From Papaver somniferum (lineage: Eukaryota; Streptophyta; Magnoliopsida; Ranunculales; Papaveraceae), in the NCBI RefSeq assembly GCF_003573695.1, contig NC_039365.1, positions 82,749,089 to 82,813,088 of the forward strand: DNA of 64,000 bases. Direction: 5' to 3'. Under the pieces are notes generated by a model. That model was not told where the DNA came from. It saw nothing but the letters and a program-made list of their open reading frames with translations, and ran no database searches. The stretch's first letter is position 1. Each line of letters begins with the position of its first letter. Shown in pieces: positions 1 to 10,812 of the stretch. The translations under genes were made by a program, and so were the position numbers.

Positions 1-289
1 CCGCCAATTTTGTAATTTGAAACGTGAAGAAGAAATTCCCCCTATCATGTGCTGTTCTCCCTTTAGCAGCTGCCTGGAAATGGGTCACCCTTAGTAATTA
101 GGTTACCCCTTATCCAAAGTGAGAGTCCGTATAGTAATTTTCTCCCACGAGCGCAAAAACCACTTTTTTAGCCAATTTCTCCGCAAAAGCTTATTTCTCC
201 AAAAATACCTACAGGGACATAAAAAGCCATAATAAATATAAAATCGAGCACTAATAATATATACAATTGAGATTATATAAGACACAAAA
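1..289. other. Unassigned sequence before the gag remnant
   Basis: I see no convincing gene here. The short minus-strand open frame at 103-324 has no recognisable motif. The stretch may be the eroded leader of the copia element whose gag begins downstream, but no LTR end or primer-binding site is visible. Confidence 0.4.
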
Positions 290-1313
290 ATGTGCCTATC
301 AAATAACCTTGAAACTATTTCCATAAATACTCTTGTGGGAAAGATTAAATTACTTGATCTTGATCATAATACAGTCAGAACTTCTACATTCAATGTTGTG
401 TCCATTCCAAGTGAAGCTTCTAGCTTGTCATGGGTTGATCAATGTTGTTCTAATTGTGTTGATTCTAATAGATCTCCAATGACACAAAATATCAAGGAAA
501 GCAAAAGATCCGAGAGATCATCTTCTCTCTCTATTGCTTTTAATGATTCAAGTCAAGAAAAATCTCAGTCCCTTAACATCTTACATACGGCTGTAGTATG
601 TACGGAAAGTTCATCCTTCTCGGCAGAAGTTTCATGTATTTCAAATTCCAGTTTGGAATGCGAATCTGAAACTGACATCCTAGAATTTATGGATAAGTTT
701 GAAGAAATTCACCAGGAAAATATTCAACTGAAGGAATGTTGAATAAACTTGAATCATCACTCCAGGTGAAAACTCTTGAGATTGACTGTCTTAATGATGA
801 ATTCACCAGAACCCTTTCCCTAAAAGAAAAGGAGATCAATTCTCTTAAAAGTGACCTGCAAAGGTTGTCTGGAAGCTCAGACAAAATTTCAGCAATGTTA
901 TTTGGTCAAAAGGCTTTTGGAAGCACAAGTGGGTTAGGGTTCAAAAGTAAGACTGTTAGCACGATAAACTCTCATGTTCCAGCCGGTTTTGGACAATTCA
1001 AGTCTGCATGCTGTGAAAAAAGGAGTCATATCTACAAAGCAAATCCTCTTTGCTTTGCTCCTTTTGTGGAAGTACAAGTCATGTCCAGAGTAACTGTTGG
1101 AGATTCAAGAGGAACTGTAAAAGAATTACCAAACTTCAAAATGACATGCAGAAGATAAATCTGACTCTGGAGAAGCAATCAGAGACATCTGGGTACAAGA
1201 AGAAACCCAAAAAAATCAGAGGTAGACGAGGTAAGTCCGTTTACTCAACAAACCTTGAAATGTCACCTTGTGACACAAGATGTGAACATTTTGTTCACTC
1301 ATTTACTATCTAA
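290..1313 (+). pseudogene. Ty1/copia gag remnant with CCHC zinc knuckle
   Basis: This is a decayed capsid/nucleocapsid gene of a plant copia-type retrotransposon. Three overlapping frames follow one another: an acidic Ser-rich part (290-742), a Leu/Lys/Glu-rich coiled-coil part (736-1158) and a basic part with a zinc knuckle (1050-1313). The knuckle reads CSFCGSTSHVQSNC, a perfect CX2CX4HX4C, at about 1,056-1,097. Frameshifts near 740 and 1,045 separate the parts. The segment before the knuckle (SSDKISAMLF followed by a GLG motif) matches in style the gag at 21.9-22.9 kb (SSTKLSSMLG, then GLGYKG), so both belong to the same broad family. No protease, integrase or RT follows and no LTR is attached, so this is an orphan fragment. 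Confidence 0.75.
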
Positions 1314-1401
1314 ATCATAATAATGAAATGTAGCCTTATTTTGGACTTGAAAAGGGGATAATTGGCTTTTGATACTTACATTTTGACCAATTTTAATGTT
1401 T

Positions 1402-1470
1402 GGTCTAACATTTGTCCAATTTAGTGATTAGTACTGGACTTCACGTTGACAACCTTTGACTCTGTTAAAT
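1402..1470 (+). repeat. Dispersed repeat, inverted copy at 19,425-19,495
   Basis: The segment from GGTCTAACATTTGTCCAA to the MITE insertion point recurs as reverse complement just left of the copia LTR at 19,496, with scattered substitutions. It is a noncoding repeat family that served as target for the MITE here and for the copia element there. Confidence 0.7.
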
Positions 1471-1471
1471 A

Positions 1472-1839
1472 CTCCCTCCGTCCCACTCCTAAGTGACCTA
1501 TTTGAAATTTGCACAATTTTTAAGGCAAGCAAGGAAAATAGTATTTTTAATCATTTTTTACAATTATACCCTTATGAATAATAACTAGTGAAATTTAAAA
1601 ATGGTTTATTTCTCAAAATACTCCACGGATGTTCGCAAATTTCATACAATTGAAAAGCATTTTAAAACACCTACGTAACGAATATAAACATGCCTATCAA
1701 ATTATACGTATTTCATATATTATTTATAATTAACTAAAAGGATAATTCCGGAATATCTCATTGTTTAGTGATATAGGTCACTTATCATTGGGACAAAATC
1801 TAAAATCAAATAGGTCACTTAGGAGTGGGACGGAGGGAG
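1472..1839. mobile_element. Stowaway-type MITE, complete, 368 bp
   Basis: The element begins with CTCCCTCCGTCCC, the hallmark of Stowaway (Tc1/mariner) MITEs, and ends with its reverse complement. I count 34 bp of perfect terminal inverted repeat. It is flanked by TA on both sides (1,470-1,471 and 1,840-1,841), the expected 2-bp target duplication. The interior is AT-rich and noncoding. The perfect termini suggest it is young. Confidence 0.95.
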
Positions 1840-1841
1840 TA

Positions 1842-2559
1842 TCAATGTTCTAAGGAAAGATGGTGTCTATAATGGACAAAAGACGGTCAAGATGTTCTCT
1901 AAGTTCAACGGTAGAGATTAAATTGCGGCCCACTACAAGCTAACCATAACATAAAGGCGGCCAGTCCCCTCCACGTTCTCAACGGCGGAAAACCATGTTC
2001 TGTTGGGTTTTGTTGGAAGTTTATTTTGGACAGAGTGTGATGCCGAGAAGATAGGAATGAACTGATACAAAGTTTGGGTTAAGTATGGATTCTCTGGAAC
2101 GAAAAATAAGTTTCGCGGTATACGAATTCCATTAATAATCTAAAGACATTCCTGATACTATCAAGAATGAACTAGCGGACGGATCTATATGGATGCCTGT
2201 ATATGCATATACACGAATCATCTATGTAGAAACGTATCGGCATCCGTTAAATTTGAACTCTATATTTATATGGTTTCCCACTCTCTTCAAGCATTAAAGA
2301 TGTACACTGACATTGTACGTGAGGTGTTTGACCAAATTCTTTCTTTGGCTATAGCTGCTAGCCTGAAAAGTAGTTGCTTTCTTATAAAGGTACTCATTCA
2401 ATTTAGAACACTAAGAAGAAGAATAAGAGATACGAAGGTACAACTTTGCATATTTAATTACATTATGTGGGTTTTAGTAGATTATCAGTTTTGTAGTCAC
2501 AAATTTCGTTTATACAATGACAGTAATGTTTTCCTGCCGATTTTGACTTGCTCCCAACT
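1842..2559. other. Intergenic, no gene seen
   Basis: AT-rich sequence between the MITE and the gypsy element. The open frame at 2,189-2,563 has no motif I recognise and looks fortuitous. I see no RNA gene or repeat structure. Confidence 0.5.
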
Positions 2560-2564
2560 ATGAT

Positions 2565-3543
2565 CGTGAACACATAAATCACGATGAGGTCCACGTATAC
2601 ACAAACAATATCGCATTTGAGGATAAAAACGTTAAGGTGAATAAATCAGATATAAAATGATGCAAATAAGATGACTCATCGACTCAGAGTCTTTGGACTC
2701 GTCATTGGCTAGTCCAAAGAGTGTGATTCCGTGGCATTTCATATCTACGAAGCACATATCACTGAGTATAATAATAAAAGCAGTAAAATGAGTAAAGTGC
2801 TGAAATATAAATGAGACAACGATTTACGTGGTTCAGCACTAAGGCCTACGTCCACGAGGGTTGGTGTTTCACTATGTATCTGGGAATTACAAAGATAGTC
2901 GAATGACTCTGTCTAAAATACGAAGTTAAAAGGGGAAATGGAGCTCATACTTACTCTTCATATTTCTCTCTCCTATGTTTTCTAAGAATTCCTCCCCCCT
3001 CTCTCTCTTAGTGGAGAGGGGTATTTATAGGGTTGATACAGGGGGCCCACTGTCAGAGATAGTTGCAACCTTATCTTCTCGTTCTTTGTACCGATGCCGC
3101 TGGTATCCTCGTTCTGAACCGATGCCCCCGTCGGCTATACCAGATGACGATGGGTCACTTCTTTCTCATCCACAGATCGATTGACACGTACCCTATGCCT
3201 ATGGTATTTAATGCTGGTGGTTGGGATGGTCCGCACGCGTCAGACAGATGTCTGATTCCCCTGTCACATCTTCGTCAGTGGAGTTAATCTCCACCGTTGG
3301 TCTTTGGTCTGCCTTGAGATGGGATAAAGCAGATCTTTGGGTGGTCTTCAGTACTTCGTGGTGGCTTGTTCCTTCAGTGCTCCCTCATCCTGAGCCAATG
3401 GATCATCGTGAAGATGAACAGATATAGGCAATAGAGGTTTCCTGGGTGTTGGGACGTGGCATCGTATCTTGATGATCTACTGCTGCATGTCTTCCACGTG
3501 TACTTACTTCAACACGTGGCGGAAGATGAATCATGTGTATACA
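2565..3543 (-). repeat. 3' LTR of the Tat element
   Basis: 979 bp. In element orientation it starts TGTATAC and should end GTTCACA; the last base has mutated (plus strand reads CGTGAAC where the partner reads TGTGAAC). The ATGAT duplication directly adjoins this base, which fixes the border. It contains a minus-strand TATA box (3,022-3,029) and a 73-bp pyrimidine-rich segment that the other LTR lacks. Confidence 0.93.
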
Positions 3544-3560
3544 ATTTGCCCCTTTTCTCT
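3544..3560 (-). promoter_or_regulatory. Polypurine tract of the Tat element
   Basis: Minus strand AGAGAAAAGGGGCAAAT abuts the 3' LTR. This is the expected plus-strand priming site and confirms that the element runs on the minus strand. Confidence 0.75.
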
Positions 3561-3697
3561 AAGCTTGAAGCTGGTCCAAGTTTGGAGAAAAAACCGTCTC
3601 CACATTCATCTCTCCCTATTAACTTCTCTGTATCCTTGGCGCACGTTTCCCACTATTGGCATTAACTTCCCCTTGATTGATGGGCGGTTATTCTTGC

Positions 3698-3705
3698 TAT
3701 AAATA
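3698..3705 (+). promoter_or_regulatory. TATA box of the antisense gene
   Basis: TATAAATA on the plus strand, 155 bp inside the element and outside the LTR. It is followed by a pyrimidine-rich leader and, at 3,954-4,284, by a leader intron with GT..AG borders. It is well placed to start the gene whose ATG is at 4,287. Confidence 0.6.
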
Positions 3706-3953
3706 TGAGAGAAGTTGCTAACATAATAAATTTTATCCTTCTTCACTCCTTGTCGGTTTATTCTTCCTGACTCTTCATTCTTTTTTCTAGTTCTTCTTTG
3801 TTTTTTAGTTCTTAATTGTTGCTGCGGCTGCTCCTGATTCTCCTTACAACTTCGACTTACTCTGACAATATTCTCTGAGTTAAGCCTTCGTTACTGTTCT
3901 CCAATAGCTTCTACCTTGTTCACCTTTGATCGTCTAAAACGCTCAACCTCCAG

Positions 3954-4284
3954 GTATGGTGTTCATCATCTTGTTCTAGATTTTAGTTGATATTCATTTT
4001 TTTGCTGCTGCTGTATCTAGGTTTTTGCGATAAAGAACAAAATATACAAATGTATATATACTTTCTCCTGTTCTTTTTCACAAAAACTTAAGACTTCTCT
4101 GTTAGTCATCGAAGCTTATTTTTGGTATTTATGACTGAATTAGGGTTTCTCGTGTCGATAAGTCTGTTTGTCTCTGTTCCCCTGTCGATGTTTCTGATGA
4201 ACTGCGAAAGTTGTCAAACCCTAATCTTTTGATCTGTTAGCTTCTTTGTTTTAGCCTTTACCTTGTTTCTGTGCCCCTTCGCAG
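3954..4284 (+). other. Leader intron of the antisense gene
   Basis: Donor CAG|GTATGG at 3,954 and acceptor TTCGCAG at 4,284 leave the ATG two bases into the next exon. The interior is T-rich, as expected of a plant intron. A 5'-UTR intron just before the start codon is common in well-expressed plant genes. Confidence 0.6.
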
Positions 4285-4286
4285 AT

Positions 4287-7200
4287 ATGGCTGGTCCCCA
4301 TCGGGTTCCTTATCAGACTCCGCCATCGAGCCCCTACAGATCTCCACATAGAAGTCCTGATATTTCTCCGCCAAAAGGTGGTCCGCCAAGGCCTTCGCCG
4401 CCGGATCCACGAGCCCAGAAAGTTCCATCATCTTCGGGTCCAAGGGTCTCTATTACGAAGAAAGGAGATCCACCGAAAGGGTCTCGATATGCGGTTAATC
4501 GTCCAGTGGCTAACCCCTCTTCTCAGCGTGTTGATCCTAAGGGTGTGCAGCAACCTTCTCCCCGGCACACTGAACCATCAAATTTTCGTCCTCTTCAGTC
4601 CCTACCTCCTCAGGAGTCGATGCAGTCGATACCTATGGCTTCGCAATCCATTCCTTTGGTGAAGGAGTCTTCTTCAAAATCTACAATTCCCCCAGCGGAC
4701 CCTCCGAGGAATCCATCGGTTAAAAGGAAAGTCTCTGATTTAAATCCACCAAAAGCGAAGAAGCCATTGTTGAATGAGCCCGATGACTCTGATGTTGTTC
4801 CGATGATACGAAGCATTTCGGTGGGGAAGAAGAAAGTCACTTTCAAGCATATGGATCTCGAAGCGTTCAAGAAGAAGCGTGGCTTCGAAACTTTTGATGT
4901 TAAGTTCTTTGCGCCAGATGATGATCTTACCTATGATATGATCGTGAATTATAAGTATGATGAATTTCATTTGTTGACTACTATGGGAGCCTTCGAGGCG
5001 GGTTTGATGCTACCCTTGTATAGGTCGGGTGATTCTTTCTATTATGACGTTCTGGCCAATCGCGAAGGTTCCACTCAAAACACTCATTGTCGTTCAGTTG
5101 TGCAGCTAAGTGGGAACTATCTTCGGAACTTGAGGGAGTGTTATCTTCGTAGTCATGGTGAAACGACGATGACCTGCTATACTCCCGATCCCATCGAAAG
5201 AGACTTGTATACTCCTGCAAGCTTTAATGCCTATTTTGGGGATTATATCAACCGTAGGAACCGCAAGCCTTGGAGTGTAAGTCTTCATTCAATTCCTGCT
5301 TCTCGTGGTGAAGTCGTCTCTTAAGCGAGGTGAGTGATTCAAAGCTTCGCTACGTTCCTGGTACCGAAGGGACTTCTCAGTAGAAACTCTTTCCTAGTCG
5401 TGAAAAGCTCAAGCGTGATCATGACTATGAGTGGCATGTCACCGTTATTGAAGTTGTCGGTCCTTGGTCTTATGGTTGGGTACCTGGTCCACGGGGTTGG
5501 CATCCTACCGCTGGTAGTCAACCTCGTGATAGTGCTCCATCTCGCTATGGTGACTTCTGTACCTGGCGGTTGAACTTCGATGGCATGAGTTTCGATTATG
5601 CCTTTGATGTTGCTGATGAAAACGAAAGCTCCGATGCTAACCTTCCTCTGAAGGGTAAAGCCGCTGCCAAGGTATGGTCTCTTATGTTGCCCCTTTTCTT
5701 CTTAGTTTAAGGTAAATAGTCGTCGTTTTGATGCGTTGAGTGTTATATCCTGAGGAAAAGAAGAAAAAGAAGATTGGTGCGGTTCAGTCTTCTACTGCCC
5801 CTGCAGAGGAGGCGGACATTCAGGACGAGGTTAACAGCCCTGTGAATGATGAAGATGTTGAGGACGAAGAGGAGGTTACTGATGATAAGGAACGAATAGA
5901 TACTTCCCCTCCTAATCATGAGAAGGATGCAAGCAACGATGGTGGTACCCACGAAGAGAGAGTTATGTCTGACATTCCGATGAACGATCCCCCTATTGGA
6001 TCGGCCCAAGCCCAGGGGAATGGGGATGCTGAGCCTCAGCCAAGAAAAAAAACCCGCAGAATTTTCTTTTGGTAAGATTCACTCCACTGATGGTCTGATG
6101 GATATTAACGTTGCGATGAGACTAGCTGAGGAGTTTTCTTTGGTTTCACCGAATGATGAATGGGATGTTCTTGGGAATGAAGGTGAGAAAACCGCTGGTG
6201 TGGTAGTAACTGAGGCTAGCGGCGAAAAGGCAGCTGGAACCGGTGATGAAGAGGCTACTGGTACCGGTGATGAAGAGGTTGCTAGGACCGGTGGCGAAAG
6301 GGCAGCTGGTAAAGAGGGCGATGAGACTCGTGTTAATGAGGAGGCCTGGGCCAAGAGGTGTTCCACTGGTGAAGAGGACGCGACTGATATTGGAACTTCC
6401 CCTGGTTCACCTTCGGAGGATTTTGATAGAGCCCTGATGCAGGATGGTGATGATGCTATACTGGATTGGCTGATGAAGAAAAGTCTGATGTTTGTGCCGA
6501 ACCCTGCCCCAGTGATACCTGGTGAGAAAAACTCTGATGCCTTTACCCGTCAAAGGATGCAACTGTCGTCTCCTGATGACGTTGCCGAAAGTTGGGAAAA
6601 GAATTTGGGAACTACCTCTACCAGCTTATTGGTCGATCCCCCTTATTATGTTGCTAAAATGATGGTTATCCCTGATGGGTACCGGTACGGTTATCCCCAA
6701 CAACGTGTTCTTGAAGTAAGTTATCGTAGGTCCCATCTTTTATTGCTGGCATACCTTTTTATTAATAGTTATGGTGTGTTCATGATTATCGTAGATAATG
6801 AGAAGTGAACATTGCAACAATACTCTATACCAATCCTTCAAGGCGAAGGCCCTCAAGCTTGAGGAAAAGCTTCGTCATAGGGAAGAAGAGTTGAACGCTG
6901 CTGAAGTGCTTATTGCTGCTAAGGAAAATGAGATATTGGAACTGAAGAACCGTCTGAAGGGGAAGGATCAGATCGGAGCCGAGAAGGAGAAGCTTCGTGT
7001 TGAGCTTGCATTAGTTCGTAGTGAGTTGGAGAAAGACCGTAAAGATGCTTCGTCTTCTAAAGGTTTGTCTTTGTTTCTTTTCTTCCCTTCATATTCCTCT
7101 TTTGTCTTCTTAGTGTGTTGTCTGAGTCTCCAGCCCTATCTTCAGTGGTTGATATCCGAGAGTTGACATGGCTTCGGAATGAGAGGACTCGTCAAGATTC

Positions 7201-8284
7201 TAGGATTAAGGAATTAGTGGAGAAGATCAAAAAAGAGGCAGACAAGTGGAACGCTCGGGCAGATGAGCATAATAAATTTATGGCTCATTATCGACAGCAA
7301 CGGCAACTGGCGGTTGACATGCAAAATCGTTATAATGCTGATCGCCAACAGTTTAACGAGACTCTAGAGAGGACCCAAAAAGGTCTAGACGAAGCGCGTG
7401 AGAGTATTTCTCGTCTAGAAACCCAGATAGAGAACTTAGAAGAGTAGCTGCGTCAAGCTCGTTCATCTCTTGACCCTGAGGTTCAGGACGAAGCCAGGGC
7501 TGAGGCTTATGCACTCAGCAATGCTTTAGCGGCTTCTCGGGACGATGTCGCTCGTTTAGTGGATTCCGAGAAAAGTCTTGAGATTAATATGTACAGGCTT
7601 AATAAAGGGATAAAAGAGATGAATAACGAAGTCAACCACCATCGACATTTAGATTCCATGAAGCAGGTAGAGTTGGATGGGTGTCAGTTTGCTCTCACGA
7701 ATCTTCAATTGGATTATAAGAAAATTTCCGTAAGAGTATGATTTCCTCGACGATGCCCGAGATGCGGTAGTAAATGAATATGAAATAGCTTCGGCTAATG
7801 TCGATGGTATATATTTGTATGGTCGTGAGCACTTCCTTTACTCTGATCTTCTCACGTATTTGTGTTTTCTTTTTCAGAGCTCGAGGGACAGATTAGCCTT
7901 GCAAATGAGAAGCTTGAAAAGGCTCAATCTGACCTAGTACACCAGCAGGGTCAGGCTAGGTATTATGAAGGGCTGGCTGGATCTCGGGACGAAGCCGCAA
8001 AGGAGGCGGTTAAGGAGGTATCTAAGATGAAGTCTTCGTTGTCGAAGTCTGAGCTCAAGGCCACTATGATTGCGCATAAGGCTCGTAGTCAGCTTGCAGA
8101 GGAGATCAACAAGACGTTGACCAAGATTAAGAAAGGCCTTCTAAGGGACCATGGTATTACCAAGAAATATCTTCGTCATCCTGTACCCGATACGATGACC
8201 TATTCCTCTGATCCTTCTTCAGGAGGAAGTGTTCCTTCGTCTCAATCGAAGAATCCTGCTGATCATGTGGAGTCTTCCAAGTAG
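4287..8284 (+). pseudogene. Spliced antisense gene carried by the Tat element (extra ORF)
   Basis: A plus-strand gene lying opposite to gag-pol. Reading splice sites gives exons 4287-5276, 5384-5671, 5755-6715, 6795-7062, 7146-7806 and 7878-8284, all with GT..AG introns and matching phases. With two single-base insertions discounted the exons sum to a multiple of three, about 1,190 codons. The N-terminus (about residues 1-170) is Pro/Ser-rich and disordered. A globular part follows, with GAFEAGLMLPLY and a Trp-rich stretch (EWHVTVIEVVGPW). Next come acidic Glu/Gly repeats and then about 450 residues of coiled coil. Known Tat elements often carry extra antisense ORFs here, some matching the 'putative gypsy type transposon' domain; the EAGL..PL motif is a weak resemblance. 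Lesions: an extra A in the A8 run near 6,050, TAG at 7,445, and an extra base near 7,740. Function is unknown. Confidence 0.75.
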
Positions 8285-8929
8285 AAGTATATTTCTGCAT
8301 ATGTCATAGAAAGTTGATCTTTGTTGATTACTTTGCTCCGGGACATTTTTTGTTGTAACTTTCTTTTCTTGCTTATTTATCCGAACTTGTAATCAACTTT
8401 TATGGAATAAATCATCCTTTATTTGGATATGTACAACTCTGCTTTAACTGCATCATTAGTTTATTTGATTTTTAGGCAGCGAGTAAATAGACATTGAAAA
8501 TTAAGTAGATAATAAAAGTGTTTGTTGGAAGTAATGAAGGTATGCACCTTCGTTATTGACTTTGGACATATCACCGCGTTGGCTAATCCTTGTTCAGAGG
8601 ATCACCGAGCGGTGGGGGTTGATGCAGCGTTCCCGGATATGTAATGCGTTATTAAAGTATTTACATGCATTCATCCCGCTGAGACGTTGTCTTATTAGTT
8701 GGTTGGGTATCTCTTTCTGTTGGAAGCCTTCCCCATGGTCCTACACTTATAGACGTTGATAGGGGAGTCCCAAGATATTGTAAATAGTTACTTTCCCCAA
8801 TAGAATTCAAAAAGCTCGTTCGATTGATGAGTTGAGGTCTGTTATTCCTCGTCCAGAGATAGAAACATGTCAAGCGGGTACGCTGTCTTCTTCTTCTGGT
8901 GCTCTTCACGCAGATGTAGAACTGCGTTG
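8285..8929. other. Convergent 3' spacer inside the Tat element
   Basis: This is the shared untranslated zone between the antisense gene (ending 8,284) and the minus-strand integrase C-terminus (ending near 8,930). Apart from the poly(A) signal I see no motif. Small frames here on either strand look accidental. Confidence 0.5.
8406..8411 (+). terminator. Poly(A) signal of the antisense gene
   Basis: AATAAA stands 122 nt past the stop codon in T-rich sequence, before the convergent integrase coding region. It gives the plus-strand gene a plausible 3' end inside the element. Confidence 0.5.
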
Positions 8930-10812
8930 CTTTTATGGATAGTATGGCTTGAGATACTTCGCATTCCACGAGGGTCTGAGGACTTCTCCTTTTAGGTTAC
9001 GCAGGTAGTAGGATCCATTTCCTGCAATATCATGTATAACAAAAGGTCCTCCCCCATGTTGGTGCTAGATTGCCCCACTTCTTCTCTCGCTGGTATTGGG
9101 GTAAGTTCTCAGCACATACTGTCCTTCTACAAAGTTTCTAAGCCTAACCTTCTTATTGTATTCCCTCGCCATTCTTCGTTGGTAATTATCCATCCTTTGT
9201 AGCGTTGTTTCCCTTCTTTCTTCCAAATCATCGAGCCTTTCTAGCATCATATCCGCTGTAAGGTTCTTCTCCCATGCTTCGGTCTTCGTGGTTGGCATGA
9301 TGATTTCTGTTGGGATGACGGCTTAGGCTTCATAGGTGAGGAGGAACGGCGATTTTTCTGTGGCGTACCTTCGCGTTGTTCGGTATGCCCACAACACGTT
9401 GTGTAATTGCTCACACCATCATCCCTTGTGTTCGTCCAACTGCTTCTTGAGAATAAGGGAAGGGTCTTGTTTGTGGCTTCTGCTTGGCCGTTGCTTTGAG
9501 GATATATGGGGATTTATTTGTTCTTCCTGATCTTGAAGGTATCGAAGAGCATGTCAATGTTCTTCCCTTGCAGCTGCTTGCCATTGTCGGAGACAATTTC
9601 TGCTGGGATGCCAAACCTGCAAATAATGTTTTGGAAGATGAACATGAATACATCTGAGTCGCGTATTCTTGCTAGGGACTTGGATTCTACCCACTTACTA
9701 AAATAATTCGTGGCTACTATCAAGAATCTTCTTTTCACCGATCCTTCGATCAGGGGTCCCACGATGTCTATGCCCCACTTCGAGAAAGGTCATGGGCTAT
9801 CCACCGAATTCAGCTTTGTTTCCGGTGCATGGATTCTTTTGGAAAAGCGTTGTCATTCCTCACATCTCCTCGACATTCTCGCAACATCACGTATCATTGT
9901 TGGCCAGTAATACCGCTGCATTTTTGCCTTGTCTGCTAAGGATCTCATTCCACTGTGGTTACCCGCGTCCCCATAGTGTATGTCCTTAAAAACCCGGTGT
10001 CCTTCTTCTCTTGATAGGCAGCGTAATAATGGTCCGAGGAAATACTTCTTGTATAAAATTCCGTCCCTGGGGTCATACCTTCCCGCCTTTGACTTCACTT
10101 TTCTAGCCTGCTTCAGGTATGTATGTAGCGTTCCTTCTTTAGGGAAGAGATGAACTTCGATTCTCCAATCTTTTTCGTTTTTGAAGTCTTCGTCCTCGTT
10201 ATATCTTGTCATGGTATCATCTTCCTGAAATTCATCATCGATTTTTTCCCCTACATCATCGTCAGCGATATCCTCCCCTACGTCGTCTTCACGATTTATA
10301 GCGAAGGATTCCTGAGGGAAGACCGAGGGCTCGTGTACTCTTGTTATCTTGATTGCCTGAATGCTTTCATCTTTCAGCATGGATGATATATAACCTAAAT
10401 CATCGGCATTCCTAAGTTCTTTTCTGCACAAATGCCGAAATTTAATATTTGGTATTTGGGATGCCAGAGTCTGGACCAAGGCCATGTATGCTGAAAGAGT
10501 CTCGTCGTAGACATTATACTCTAGCCCTATCTGTCGTATAACCAGTTGTGAATCACTTGTAAGGCGTACTTCGGTTATTCCCATTTCTATTATCAAACGA
10601 AGAGCGTGCACTACAGCTTCATATTCGACGATGTTATTGGTGTGCCCTCTGAATTCCAACCTTAATGCGTGCACGATCCTTTCTCCGGTAAAAGTGGTGA
10701 TTACGATGCATATGCCCGCACCTTCCCTATTCTTCGATCCATCAACGAAAACCTCCCATCGCCTTTGGTTTGAGGGCTCGAGGATTTCAAATGGGTCTTT
10801 GCCTTCGTCTAT
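8930..10812 (-). pseudogene. Tat pol: second RNase H and integrase, broken
   Basis: In frame with upstream pol after one stop. The archaeal-type RNase H starts with VFVDGS near 10,760, continues NNIVEYEAV near 10,630 and has SDSQLVIRQI near 10,560. After an acidic linker comes integrase: a zinc-binding part ending YYWPTMIRDVARMSRRCEE, then the catalytic core with KWGIDIVGPL (first Asp), VSDNGKQ (second Asp) and YPQSNGQAEATNKT (Glu), and a C-terminal part with YNKKVRLRNF and GSYYLRNL near 9,000. It therefore has all DDE residues. Breaks: TGA at 9,853, a second TGA near 9,790, TAA at 9,514, a frameshift near 9,450, then further stops. Integrase would insert element cDNA, and the second RNase H is thought to aid primer removal. 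Confidence 0.85.

Noticed and set aside
103..324. Minus-strand 73-codon frame at the left edge
   Set aside because: Tyr/Ile-rich translation of AT-rich DNA, with no motif and no splice or promoter context.
2567..2573. Alternative Tat LTR border starting at TGAACAC
   Set aside because: The 5-bp duplication ATGAT fits only if the LTR begins two bases earlier (CGTGAAC, mutated from TGTGAAC).
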